DNA from: Formicarius rufipectus
Lineage: Eukaryota; Chordata; Aves; Passeriformes; Formicariidae
Length of the DNA: 64,000 nucleotides
Assembly (NCBI GenBank): GCA_013399695.1
Contig: VXAU01001281.1
Coordinates: 198,811 to 262,810, forward strand
Direction: 5' to 3'
The notes under the pieces are model-generated. The model saw only the letters and a list, made by a program, of their open reading frames with translations, searched no databases and had not been told where the DNA came from. A program made the position numbers and the translations under genes. Positions 13,370-25,553 of this stretch are shown here, piece after piece. Within the stretch, counting starts at the first letter, position 1; each line of letters begins with the position of its first letter.

Positions 13370-14290
13370 CCTGATAGTTCCTCTAATTTCTGACTTAAAT
13401 TTTATAATGAACCTTTGTTTTTGTGCCAGCAATGTCCTTTAGATTAATTAGTTCTTCTCCCTCCCTGTTGTTTATTCCTCTCTGATGCATTTATAGAGCA
13501 ATCATATCTCTTCTCAGCCTTCGTTCTGTGAGTCTAAGCCAAATTTTTTTTCATTTGCTATTGTAATATGAGCCATCTAGTCCACCAATCATCCCTGAAT
13601 TGAAATACATTCTACTTCTTCAGCAAAGAGACTACTTTCTGTATTTTAATATTTTATCCTGTTTCTATTATCTCAATTCCCTTTTGTGCCAGTGAACTTC
13701 TTCTTCCTGCAAAATATCCCATCATACTTCTGCTTTCATGATGATAGCTAACTTCATGAGTTCAACACCATTTAATAAGCATTAGTGACTTGAGCATAAA
13801 AAGAAAATCAGGGAAAGTATTAAGAACTGCTCCAAGACTGATCTTTGAGGAACTTGAGTCATAACTTTCTTCAGGATTTTATTAATGGTAACTTGGTGTC
13901 ATGTTATTTTCAGTCAGTCTCAGGCTTAATTTCCAGTCTTAGTATTAATCCCTTTTGCTGGCTGGTACCATAGCATCCACTTTACTGAACTGTAGATAGA
14001 TTAAATCTGCTGTTTCTCTAGTCTAAAAGTAACAGCTCTTTAATAAATGAACAATACCTGGCTAGATTAGCACAATCTGCCTACGAAAAACTAGTTTAAT
14101 ATTTGCTTTCTTTTCCATAAAACTCCATATCTTTCATTATTCTTTCACTCAAACTTTTTTATAGACTTGAATTAAAGTGAGATCAGGTAAATTCTTTTAT
14201 ATTTGTCCAAACTATTTCTTCCTCCTCTATTAATTATGCATACAATGGTTGTTATCTTCCAGTCAGATTTGTTTCAGTCACTATGTTGTC
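13370..14290 (-). pseudogene. CR1: ancient CR1 LINE fragment with reverse-transcriptase motifs
   Basis: The plus strand reads as the complement of a CR1 element, so the element runs from about 14290 down to 13370. Translating the minus strand at 14170-14264 gives DWKITTIV...YKRIYLISL, matching the RT stretch DWK.ANV.P...NYRPISLTS. At 13823-13866 it gives VMTQVPQRSVLEQ, matching VTSGVPQGSVLGP. Nearer the 3' end, 13440-13545 matches the CR1 post-RT region (complement of 'gaaggctgaggggagatatgattgctctctataaat'). The catalytic-aspartate region between these is not recognisable and the spacing is shorter than expected, so there is an internal deletion. Frames are broken and the element is dead. The long 3'-proximal match to turtle and crocodilian CR1 text suggests an age well before the songbird radiation (inference). 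Confidence 0.8.
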
Positions 14291-15399
14291 TGCTCTTTTA
14301 ATGTTCTGGAACAGTCAAAAGCAGAACTTCAGTATAAAATATGGAATTTAAAGGGCATAGACTCAGAGTCCTTCTCTATTTAGCAAAAACTGTAGCTTTA
14401 TGTCTTTTTAGGTAATTTATGTGAAGGTCTAAATTAAAAAACATCCTTAAACTGAACAAATATCTAGTCAGAAATAGTATTTTAGCATTTCATCCATGAC
14501 TCAGACACCATAATTTCATAACTAACATGCTACTTAATGCACAATATGTTTGATTATGATGTAGCTTCATTCCTATTATTTTTCAAGATGAAAAAGACCA
14601 CATTTCTTAAGAGCACCAGTGAAAGAATTACTAAGCCACTGCTTCGGGTAATGTGGATTAATGTACAGCTTTAGCCATCAGCTATCCTGTAACCAGTGAA
14701 AAACAGAAAACAGTTTTGAATTCTTATTTTCTGTGCAAACAGTTAACCCTTAGCTTGTCCAATTGAGATCAGAAATAGAATATAGAAAGCTGAGTATTTC
14801 TGGATCTCAACAGTGATATGTATGTGAATTACTCTTTTATCACAAAAAGAAAAATCTAAAGCTAATCCTTCATGAGAGAAGAATAAAAGGACATTAACAA
14901 TCTGCTTCACAATTTAACAGAAAACATCAATGGGCACTGGTTGTAATAGACCTTGTACTAACCTTTCTTCTTTCTGTCAGCTCTCCCTATCCCTACAGAG
15001 TGAGGGAAGGAAAGACAAAAAGTTAAAAAAAAAAAGTGGGGCGGGAGGCCTGGGGGGAGGGAGAAGAATTGGCAGAATGTATAAATATATATGAAGTATG
15101 CCAGTTTATTATCCTACAGATCTGGGCAACTACACCATTATGGAACCTTAAACAGCAACTATAATTGCATACTACTCACTGCATAACCTGGAGAATGTCT
15201 AAAAAGCCTCAGCCACAGCATAGTAAGTTCAGAATTTATTTCATAAATGAAAAGGCTGCCTGAGGGTGACTTCAAATAAACTCCTTATGTGTGTGCTCAA
15301 AACAAACCTGGAGCTGTTGTATTTATAGATCATTTTTGGAATAAGTCAAAAGGAGGCTGCATGTTCTACCGCTTAGAGCCAAAGAGCTGGGAATAGGCT
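14291..15399. other. AT-rich non-coding stretch
   Basis: No gene or transposon recognised. It holds a G-rich segment at 15038-15061, listed separately. Confidence 0.5.
15038..15061 (+). other. potential G-quadruplex motif
   Basis: There are four G-runs (GGGG, GGG, GGGGGG, GGG) separated by loops of 1, 6 and 1 bases. This satisfies the usual G3+ N1-7 pattern. It follows an A-run at 15025-15035. Confidence 0.6.
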
Positions 15400-15484
15400 C
15401 TCCAAAGGATACCAGGTGCTACTCCCAGTAGTGCCATTGACTGACCTCTTTATGCCTCAAGCTGCTCAGCTGAAAAATTGAAGG
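15400..15484 (+). mobile_element. MIR-like (CORE-SINE) relic
   Basis: The text 'ctactcccagtagtgccattgact' then 'gcctcaagctgctcagctgaaaaattg' follows the central and 3' part of MIR ('attcccagctctgccactgact ... gcctcagtttcctcatctgtaaaatg'), with a deletion in the middle. It is strongly diverged. Confidence 0.45.
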
Positions 15485-15562
15485 CTTTTTAAAAATAAAA
15501 TCAAGAACTCTGAGAAAACCAACAATAGCATGGTTTCAGGCAGGTCATGAAGTCAACTGATG

Positions 15563-15622
15563 GCAATTCTATTCCTGGCTCTGAACTGTACTCAGCTGAA
15601 CCTGGATAAGTTATTTAGGGCA
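15563..15622 (+). mobile_element. second MIR-like relic
   Basis: 'ttctattcctggctctgaac' followed by 'ctggataagttatttaggg' resembles MIR 'ttcaattcctggctctgcca ... cttgggcaagtcacttagg'. It has the same orientation as the copy about 150 bp upstream, so the two might be pieces of a duplicated or tandem pair. Confidence 0.38.
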
Positions 15623-18600
15623 AGCCCACACCACCCAGCTCAGCAGAGAGTGCTGAATCGCCTAAGAGGAAACCAGGTTCAGAATCAGATACTTGCAGCA
15701 AGATACTGTTCCACCTGATCTAGCTCATTAATTATCTCTAATTTTGGCTAATTAATCCAAGCAGGCAGTCTAGCATAAATCAGCTATACTGACTCATATG
15801 CACAAGGTATTCTCTTTGAAGGGCTTTGCCCTATGTTGAACAGCTATGCCAACCAGCCAGGGTCTCCCTGACCCAGCATTTATGTTGTAAAATGCAGCCC
15901 AAAGTCATAGAACCTAGTAATGGTGCACAAAACATTTTCTGGTTAGATTTTTGTTTGTTTGTTTGGCCAGTTAAAATCTATAATGTAAGCTTTGTTCACA
16001 CCTCTTTCAAAATAGTGAGAAATTATGTACAAACTCAATCTTAAATACCAAAGAGAGATTTATTCTCCCATAGAGGTAAAATTACCAGAATTTTGAGTAA
16101 GAACAGCAGTTTTAGTAATAAAGTAAATATGACACATAAATGCTAAATAAAGAAATATATTTCTAGAGGACATGAAAGTCATGTAGTTTTTGGAGCCATT
16201 GTCAATAAACTGAAAGTTGTAAAGGAGATAAAAACAAGCTTGTTTAAAAGGAATTTCAATTTTCTTTCAAAAATCCAGTAAGTTTGAGATGAAATAAAGG
16301 AAAAATATGAGGAGCTTGATCCTCACTTTTCTTACTGGAACACCTGAGCTCAGTGTTGCCACTGCAATGCTTCCTGATATACCTACTCACATGGTCTATT
16401 CAGAGGTACTGGACGTTAATTTGAATGCTGTGACTTAAAGGAGTGACAATTGCCAAACACAGCCTTTTGTTCTCTTCAAGTGTTCATGTGCAAGTCCTAA
16501 GAGCAGTCAAGGGGCTGATACCAAGGCTCATTCTATGGTTTTACTATAGTAAATGAACTATTAAAAGCCAGTGACAAACTACATCATTAAGAAAGTGCGA
16601 TTGACTCATACCTCAGTTAAAACTTAGAGATGGCACGTAGTTTTGGGTTTCAGATTGTTGATATATTTTGGTAGCAATTATGCATAATAAATTCTGGAAA
16701 TCATAATACCTTTATATTCATTTGAAACATTAATCCAAACCCAGATAAGAACATCTAGTGTTTCAGGAGGGCATTGTTTTTAAACTGACTTGTACTACAG
16801 TAAGATAACCCAGTGCTTTTATGCTTTATTTGTTCTAGCATCACAAAAACATATTGTGTACTCTACCTAAAGTAACTTCATTTCTGACATGCTTTGATTT
16901 TTGTCCATAAAATTGCTTGCTAAATGCAAATAGGAATTTGTACTTCCATATATTTGTATCAAAAGTATTATTGGATGTTGCTTAAAAGCAAACAAACCAA
17001 CCCCCAAAAATGAAAAAANAGAAACACCAAAAAAACCCACCAAAAAAAACTGTCACAGAAACTGAGAGTTTCCTGAAATATCTTAAGAAGAACACATTAG
17101 CAACGTTGGCACTGTGTTGGAAGTTACCCTTTGTGAGCTGGTAGAGCTCTCCAGTAGTACTGATGCAAATTTTCAAATCAAAACAATCTTCATTGGAATG
17201 TGACAATTTGTTGAACCCAAACACTTAATCCAATACCTCTGCAGTTGACAAGGTCTCACTGGATTCCTGCCTCAATTCCTGGAAGGGTACCAGGCTAGGG
17301 AATGAGGACCCAATGTTGTTAATGTTTCAAGCTCTAAAGGAAACCGAGCAGAGCAGAATACTGCCTTTTTAGCATCTGTGTGGCAATGTATATTTCTTTA
17401 TAATACCCTTCAATACACTGAAGATAGAAGTAACATAATATTCCTTGGGACACTATTCTGGGAATATATAATGAGTTTATATAGTCAATACACACCAGAC
17501 ATCCTCTTGGCCATATGCAGGTATTATTCACTTATTGCAGTTTCACCAGACAAGAATCACCTGCCACTAGTGCAATTAGTGACATTAGTGTTGTTTAAAC
17601 AACTAAGTCCTTCTACACAGGGCTTGATAGCTCAGGCACAGCTCTATAGAGCTAAGTGCATCTGATTGCAAGGCATACCCTAAGCTTCTTAACACTTTTT
17701 AAAATGCCTTGCTCCATTTTTCTATCTGAGGTCTATACAGTATCTGTGGTTTTCATGATTATACCCCAGACTCACATATGATGTTAGTAGTCTTAGCTTT
17801 AGTACTCTAATAAAAGAACAGAATCAACAACATTGACTAGCATGGTCACTCACAACTAGCCAGCGGATCTCTGATCGCAAATATCAGGTACCAAGTATTC
17901 AAAAGAACTTTTAGACAATAAGCTTATCATGCAAACATTAAAATTAAAGTTCAGTAATAAGTAATTCAAGTGTAATAGTTTATGCCCAGGCATCTGGGAC
18001 ATATAGGAAAGCTGTTATTCACTTCAGACTTTTCTTTTACATCCTATATATGGCTTTGTACATGCTCATCAAAAAACTATAGGTAATAGAATGAAAAATG
18101 AACTAAGCATGCTTGATCCAGAAATTACTAATGTTAAAGGAAGAATTTTATTCACTTCAGTGGGCTTTGCATTGCCACTTTGATGGTGAAGTTAGTACAG
18201 ATCTACAAGAAATGGAGATGTTGTTATGTGGTTTTTAGAATTCTAGATTTGAAAAGTGAAATTAAAAGCCATGCAGTCTGAAAGAAAAATATTCTTTCAA
18301 GTCTCTAAAACAAAATTCAAAACTTGAGTATATAAAATAACAATGATGATCCTATCCTCTTGAAATAAGAAGTGTTCCCATTTAATCTGTTAATTACAAA
18401 TGTAAGAGCATCTGATCCATAAAGCCATGTTGTTGTATTCTTTATTAAATTTAGAAGCTTAACAAGCTTATCATATGATGTTCCCTTGTTATCTCTTCCT
18501 GTCCTTCTTTTTCCATTATGTATTTTTCTGAAGAAAATATTAAAGGAATAAAATACACATAACATGACTAAAAATGGCTAAAGAGCCATTAGTTAAATCT

Positions 18601-18739
18601 TTTATCAAGCATCCAAAGGACAGCAAGTAAGAAATGAAGTAGAGATGTTTTGTGATCTGGGATTAGTAACATGAAAGAGACTTCATATGATTGTCTGCTG
18701 TGATAGAATAACTAGTTCTGTAGCTGACAAGCTGACTGG
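15623..18739. other. AT-rich non-coding stretch
   Basis: No gene or transposon recognised. A single undetermined base (N) lies at 17019 inside an A-rich run, probably a base-calling ambiguity. Confidence 0.5.
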
Positions 18740-18968
18740 TATATGGCACTAGCTCAACTTCAGCAAGATTCTAAATATGGCCCCCCGAGGTACCATTTCA
18801 TCCAAGTTGGGATGTTATGGTCTGAACTGAACATCAGTGAATTCACAGAGCTAATGGTACCCACTTCAAAGTTGGTTACAAATGAAGCTCCTAAGGGGTC
18901 TATACTGGTATTGCCTGAGTGTAACATATTTGTCATTTGACTGGAAGACATGGAATTCACACTTATCC

Positions 18969-19000
18969 CATCTGTAGATGACAGCATCTGTAGATGACAC
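18969..19000 (+). repeat. 16-bp tandem duplication over the RT active-site codons
   Basis: CATCTGTAGATGACAG at 18969-18984 is followed directly by CATCTGTAGATGACAC at 18985-19000, with one difference. It duplicates the sequence coding for the VDD catalytic motif of the CR1 RT remnant. Confidence 0.9.
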
Positions 19001-19195
19001 ATCACTGGGTCACCACCTAGACACACCTATCCAGACTGCAGGAACACAACAGTAGGCATCCTATGAAATTCAGCAGGGACAAATCCATATTCCTGTTCAT
19101 GTGATGGAAATGTGCACTGTACTGTACAGGCTGAGACTGACTAAGCCCAAATTTGTTTGGGGAGCAGCTCTTCTGCAAAGAAACTGAGGCCTCTG

Positions 19196-19632
19196 CAGAG
19201 AGCTGTCAGCATCCTGGACACATTCCTGAGCCCTCCCAGGGTTTGGACTGCCAGAGCAGAACTTCCCACCCTCTGCCCCTTGGCAGCTGCTCTCAATTGA
19301 GGCCCTTTTGGCCACTACCTGACCTGTCCAGGATGGGGTTGTGCCCCAACCAGGATGGTTGAGCCTGTGCCTGTCTATGGCTCTCTGAACCTGATCTGAT
19401 GGACAATTCAGCTAAACCCTGACTGACTTTCCACTTTGACCTAGTGCCTTGTCCTCATGGATCTGCCTGGCCATCACCAGGCTGTTCCTGAGTCTGGGCA
19501 CCACTTCTTGGCCTGCCCTGCTCACCTCATTCCCACAGTGTGGGACAGACACTGACTGAGACACCCTGCTGTGAAAGCCCTGGCATTGAACTCGAATTCT
19601 GGCCTCCCATCCTTCAGGGATCAGCCAGCCCT
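19196..19632. mobile_element. unidentified GC-rich insertion within CR1
   Basis: CR1 consensus has only about a dozen bases between the matching text on either side, but here about 440 bp intervene. The segment is clearly richer in G+C than the surrounding DNA and lacks the CR1 signatures. I could not assign it to a family, and no clear target-site duplication or long inverted ends were found. A solo LTR fragment or a rearranged piece of another repeat are both possible. Minus-strand frames of up to 190 codons overlapping this part have no recognisable domain. Confidence 0.5.
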
Positions 19633-20157
19633 CACTGTGCCCTAATGACAGACAGCTCAACACGAACCAGTGTGTCCTGGCAGCAAGGAAGAACAGCAGC
19701 CTCCTAGACTGTACCCACATGAGCACATCCAGGAGGTCACAGGAAGAGATCGTCCCTCCAGCTCCAAATTCATTAACAGCTCTGGAAAAGTGTGTACAGT
19801 CTGGATCATCTGAGTTCCCAACAGATAAGTGAACTGGAGAGAATTTAATGGTGGAACACCAGGACAGTGCTGAGCTGGAGTACTTTGTGCACTTGTCCCA
19901 TGAGGAGAGTCCAAGGGGCTGGAGTCTCCATCCTGGAGCAGCGATGGCTTCAGGAGGAGCACACAGCAGCCTGCAGCTACTCAAAGAAGGTGCAACCAGT
20001 GAGATGAAGCTGGACTCCTACTGAGGGGCACAGCAAGAGCAGATGAAACAACAGTCATAAAACAAAATAGACTGGCTGTGATAAAGTGATTTTTTTCCCC
20101 TCCATGAGAACAGTTAAGCATTGGAAGAGAAGTTGTTCATGGTTCACAGATTTTCAA

Positions 20158-20179
20158 GGCCAAACTGAGTAGTTTGGCC
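20158..20179. repeat. perfect 9-bp inverted repeat
   Basis: GGCCAAACT, loop GAGT, AGTTTGGCC. It lies in the 3' UTR of the CR1 copy and probably arose by mutation of that text. Confidence 0.7.
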
Positions 20180-21451
20180 AGGATGGCCATGCTTTGAGCA
20201 GCAGGTTAGACACCTCCTAAAGTCTCTCCCAACCTACCTGGTCATATTTTCCCACGAGAACATGCTTCTGGGAAGCAAAGCTTATTACTCTGTGATCTAG
20301 CAAGGACAATGGGGCATAATGTCCAGTAAGGTATTTGGTAATGGGCATCGAATGGAAGTAGAAACACAAAGAATTTGAACCTCCATGCCTTTGACAGTTC
20401 CAAAAAATTGATACTGCAGATGTTAGGCAGTTCCACTTGTGTCAGGACCTCACTGGTGACTACTAACATTTCATAGTAAAGCTAAAGAAAATGACATAGA
20501 GGATTAGTGCTTGAAACACAGAAGGCTAGACTATCCTTGAGATCAAAGCTCTTCAGAATCAAAATTTCCAATATGATCTTTCTTACTGACAGTGCATAGC
20601 ATCTCAGTGCATCTGGTCTGGAAATCTATGTGCGTGTATCTTCTACATGTGCACAGTAAACCCAACGTTTTTAGGACATGTTGAACCTCCTGAGCATGCA
20701 CAGAACAAACCACATTGCACATCTACAGATGGTTTGATGCACGTGCAGCTGATTTGCAATATTTTGAAGAGTTCCAGATGTGTGGCTTTTGGTTGGCAGG
20801 ATATGACCTGCTAGGGCCTGGAAAAACACATAAAGTCTTCAAAATCCTTGTATAGAAAATCTCTGCCCAAAATAGTCAGAACATGTCCAGGAAAACTTAA
20901 ATCTACTGTAACATTTACAGAAAATTTTAGCCACTGCCTGACTCTCTCTCCCAATATGCAGCAGCAGCCTGTGCTGTATGACTCCTGAGCAATGATTGAT
21001 AGGATAGGTCTTGCATTTCTCCTCACATCTATGGGACCTGCTGCTTAAATGAATTTACAGTCTCCCCCACTTTAATAGATTTTTGCAGAAAATTCTACAG
21101 TATAGAAGACTTAAGACTGAAAAGTCTCTCAACAGTACTAGTTAGTAGGTACTTACAGGTGCTTACATAGCAGTCCAAAGAAATACTGTTCATACATGTG
21201 CCTGACAGTCTTACCACATGCACATCTGACTGCCCACAGCCATTTAACATGGAAAATAATGGTTCTCTACCCTTAGCTGATCTAAAGACAAGAAAAAATA
21301 GTAAACTCCTATAAAGCTGAGAACACCTGAGGAGTCTTGGGGGTTTTTTTTGTGTACCTCAGTCAGCAGCCTTGAGGTTTGAAGTCTGTACCACCTGGTG
21401 ACATGGTCATTGCTTCTTGTTGTTACCTACAATTCTCTCTTACTAGCACAC

Positions 21452-21484
21452 TCTTTTTTCTTTTTTCTTTTCTTTTTTTTCCCC
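21452..21484. repeat. polypyrimidine T-rich tract
   Basis: Runs of T interrupted by single C, then a C-run, visible directly. Confidence 0.8.
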
Positions 21485-21740
21485 CACTGATTACTGCACA
21501 GTCATAGCAAACTCAGCTTCAGAAACTCAGTGGCAACTGCCACTACATTTAAGGAGAATAAAACCAACTACTACTCTATGGCTTATTCAGAGATACTTTA
21601 AGAAAGAAAAAGCACATGATTACTTCTACATCTCTGACAAAAACAGGATGTAAGTTTTTGGTATATAATTTTTGTCGTACCTAAAGCCACCTTGGCACTA
21701 CAAGGAAAGAAAACAGAAACATGAAGTAAAGGTAATAAAA

Positions 21741-21774
21741 TATAAAATAAAATAAAACAAAACAAACAAAAACC
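21741..21774. repeat. (AAAAT)n/(AAAAC)n tract
   Basis: AAAAT units pass into AAAAC and AAAC units. Confidence 0.8.
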
Positions 21775-22534
21775 AACATTTTTCCTGAAAAGCCAAACAA
21801 AGAAGTGGTAATGCTAGAAGGTGCTGTCAAGGTCTGCTACAGGATAAGTCCTTTCATAAAGGGACTCTACTAGAAATGAAAAACAGCCCAATTATCCTGA
21901 TTTCAGTGTGTTATTCCTTACACAATAGCCAGACAAGGAAAGATGGGAACTAAAGTTGCTTTGATAACTTATTTCTTCTGAATTTTTCATCTCCACCTGT
22001 ATAGATAATCATAAGAATCTGGGATTTAAAACATAGCAATTGGCAAAGGAAAAGAGGCATTTTCCTTCCTCCAGTACAGATCATATTTTTAAAAAAGGAA
22101 ACTGTGGCTACAAGCAATTAAAATATGTCATTAACTCACAAGACAGAGGTTTAATTGCCATGAAATATATAAGTAAATTTAATTTGCCGCAAACTTCATG
22201 TCCTTGTGCACATATAGCACTTGTTGCAGGTTGGTTTGATTTTTAAAGCAAGCATCTTGATAAGTAATCTGTATAGCTGGTTCTGCTATTCATTTTATGT
22301 GTCAAATATTCTGTGTATTCTGCAGTACAGTCTGCTTTAAAGAATGATATTCAATGCAATATTTGTTTTCAAGCACATCCCAGCTTATTCTAGGAACTAA
22401 AGAAAATGATCCAACTAATTATAAACAAGTAATCTGTGTTCCATGTGCCTATAGTACAGTTGTCTCAAAGATGACAGTAGACAAAAAATGCTGAAAGCAT
22501 TCATTCGTATTCCAAGCTTGTTGCAATTTTTTCC

Positions 22535-22550
22535 TTTTTTTTTTTTTTTT
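22535..22550. repeat. poly(T), 16 bases
   Basis: Uninterrupted T-run. Confidence 0.9.
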
Positions 22551-25488
22551 CACAATGACTCTTACAAGACTTATATTTAGCAGTGGTTTTCTAACATCTG
22601 TTTGCTAAACCAAATAATGTAGGCAAAGTTGTGGCTGGAGATAGTACATAGAAACAGCAAGGCCATAGAAAAGGGGAAAAATGCACGCTTATGCTGAAGG
22701 ATTCTTTTGTTTAGCTCTTTTGAGAGAGACCTCGGTGACCTTAGAAAACCTCCAGCTGCAGCCCGTGAAACTGGGTTAGGAGGCTCAGCAGAGGACCTTG
22801 AGAGCCCTCTACAGGCCATCCACGCGTGGTAACGCCAAGGAGACTGATCCTGGTGACTCTGCTTTTCTCGTCCTCAACTGCCTTGATGTGTGCATGAAAG
22901 ACGTGGTTTATTTGCCATTTATCACAGTGGGGGGGTTGGTGTGCAACAGTAAGCCATCCCTTTAATGAAGCCTTCAGCTGGCAGTATTGTTCAGCTTAAA
23001 AAACTACTTGCCAAAAAAGGAAAAGAATTTGTTCTCTCCCTGAATTCGTTATTTCATTAGGGTTCCTCAAGAGAACTCCAATAAAGGATTTGAGTCTATT
23101 AATCACCCTCCACAACCTTCTCAAGTAATCAGTCGTTAAAAATGTTTACTACCTCCTTAGTAGTACTTAATTTGATGGTGCCTGGTGATCAGCTGAGGTT
23201 CAGACTTACTAACCTTTCCAGATTTGACCTGTCTGAGCTCATCAGTCTGGACCCCCAGTTGAACTGAAAACTGCACTTTTTTCACTCTTTGTGGCAGGTT
23301 TATAGTACAGCACTGCTGGACACCTGCCATGAAGGAAAACTCAAAACATATAAATTCTTCATAAGGCAATGGTAGAAGCTGGCACTGAGAAAAAATGCTC
23401 TCATGCTGTCAGAAACATTGTGGGGGGAGCCAGGGAAGTGCTCATTCTAAGACAGATGTAGCAACAATTGGTCCTGTTTAACTACCTAAATGGGTAATCT
23501 TAGTTTATGGGGCCACTCTGGTGGAAATCTTTCTGCTATTGCTCTGAGGATATTTTTTGGCACAGATTGTGCATTCTCAGGACAGCATTGCAAGGACCTC
23601 ACTGACAATTTCAGGTGCAGATCCCTTGAAATAAATGTAAAGTGTAATTTTCATGGAACATATACACATTTTAATGACAGATTTTATGATGAACAGGGCT
23701 AAAATATTTCCAGTTTATTTCAAACATTAACTTCATGCTAGAAAATACAAAGTGGTGAGCCTCTCGTGCAAAAACATATTTGGCACCACCAGGTAGCACA
23801 GTTCACATGCTTTGTTGTTTTTTCTTGGAATTTACAGTTTCATTGGCCTTGTTTCTGGTAAATCAAGAAAGATTGAAAGAATCTCTCTGAAATGCCAAAT
23901 AGAAACCCCTAGACTATCCCCAAAGGGGCCTGTGATTCTGTAATTACATATTCATAGACCACTTTGGGGACATTTTGGAGATTTGTATTTAGCATTTCAG
24001 CAAGATACAAGCTAGAGCTGTTTGGAGGATAAGGATCTCATTTTTCCACATTTTTTGAAATTTAGATTTCGGAGATTTTGTTCTGACACTGGCCTGAAAA
24101 TTAAACCCTTCACATTATTTTGCAAATATATTTTAACTAAAATGCCCATTTTTAAATTAGATCCTTTTGATCTTTAGGTTTAATTCATAGTTCTCTTCTG
24201 ATACTGGACAGGTAGATTTGAATGTGCCCTCTGACACTATATATTTTGGGGTTCAGGGGCTGTGGGCAAGCAAACTAAAGATGCCAGCTCAAATCTATGC
24301 TCTTCCAACACTTGTATGCACCTGAAATCACATTCAATCAGTCAGAGAAACCTGTGTGATGAGGACATTAATATTCTGGACTGGGATCCTTTCAAATACA
24401 AAACCTCAGCCCAATAAATGCAAATAATAGCTATCATTTTTGCCAATGTGAAGTACACAACTGAAAAAAAAATTACAATAGGAATTTAAGTAGAGAAACC
24501 TTAATCCAACTTAATCCAATGCAAGTTGCCTGTAAATTTTGATGGATGTAAAGGCTCTTCCCTGGCTGACAGAAAAGTATAAATACAAAGTATTTGCAGA
24601 TGGGAACCCATCCCTCCAGCCACAAAAATTTGTTTCAATTTCCAGAAAGGGTCTCCATTGTAATTCATTTACAGTTTTAAACTCCTCATGTGTAAGAGGC
24701 AGCACTTGCATTAGCAAGTTATCCGGTTTAATTAAATTGAGAAAGAGTTCCCTAAAGTCAGTAAATGACAATGTATTATATTTCAGTATTTCTGGCCATA
24801 TGGTATACATGGCATAAAAAAAAGAATTAAAAGATGGACATGCCTGAAACTTCAGCAGCAATCATATTGCATTAAATTTTGGGCCAGAGGCAAGGGCTGG
24901 TAGAAGCCAGACTTTTCATAAAATAGTTGTGTCCTGTAGACATAAATGTAAAAGTGCACTTTTATTAGTGGACATTTCTAAATAATTTATAAAAGGCGAA
25001 CAGATCAGTGTGTTGCCATGGATTTAAGTAATATGTCTTACAGGCAAATGTGAGCTCAAAAGTCAGTTCTGCTGTACCTATTTGCTTGACTTCTCTATTA
25101 TAATTGGTAATCACTTTTTTTGAAAACTGTTAAGTGATTTTTGAATGCATGTGTTTGTGTCAGTTTGTACGTGTAGTAGTCATCACAGTGGCTGATAATA
25201 CATATCTGAAACCAGTTGTTAAAAAATACCTGAAAACACCTTTCTCCTGCTGGTTGCATGAAGATTTAGTAATGAGCAGGAGTCTCTGAGACAATGGAGT
25301 TTCGTATTTGCTTGTGCCTGAGATGCTGTTGGGGCTGGCAGGGTGAGTCCCACAGATCTTGTGGGTAAATCCAGGGTAATTTACTTATTTTAAAGAAATG
25401 ATTAAGTGTCCTACTGTAAAATTTCTGGTTTTCTTTTTACTCTTAGATTGGAAATCTTTATCACAAAAAAAGTTAGCGTGGTATAGAG

Positions 25489-25553
25489 AAAAACAAAAAC
25501 AAAAACAAAAACCAAAAAAAAGCCACAAACAAACCAAAACAAAAAAACCCCAA
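25489..25553. repeat. (AAAAAC)n-rich tract
   Basis: Repeated AAAAAC units followed by interrupted A/C-rich sequence. Open frames over it are low-complexity artefacts. Confidence 0.85.

Larger units (their letters stand above)
18740..20246 (+). pseudogene. CR1: CR1 LINE, 3' part with degenerate reverse transcriptase, interrupted
   Basis: The plus strand encodes recognisable CR1 RT motifs. LVTNEAPKGSILV at 18872-18910 corresponds to PVTSGVPQGSILG. SVDDTSLG at 18987-19010 corresponds to FADDTKLG and retains both catalytic aspartates. MKFSRDKS at 19063-19086 corresponds to MKFNKDKC. The match continues to about 19195 ('gggagcagctcttctgcaaag'). It resumes near 19633 ('gacagctcaacacgaaccag ... cagcaaggaag') and runs through the CR1 3' UTR to a typical end at about 20246 ('ggttagacacctcctaaag ... 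cccaaccta'). Stops and frameshifts break the frame, including a 16-bp duplication that repeats the VDD codons. About 440 bp between the two halves is foreign to CR1. It is a dead 5'-truncated copy. Confidence 0.88.

Noticed and set aside
17019..17019. single N base
   Set aside because: An ambiguous call in an A-rich run, not a biological feature; it only warns that local sequence may be imperfect.
17627..17690. tRNA-like text ('gatagctcag ... tagagc ... ctgattgcaag')
   Set aside because: It has an A-box-like stretch, but spacing is disrupted by an insertion, there is no B box, and the acceptor stem does not pair.
19412..19984. 190-codon minus-strand frame, the longest in the window
   Set aside because: It is antisense to the CR1 and its GC-rich insertion, so low stop density explains it. 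No recognisable domain.
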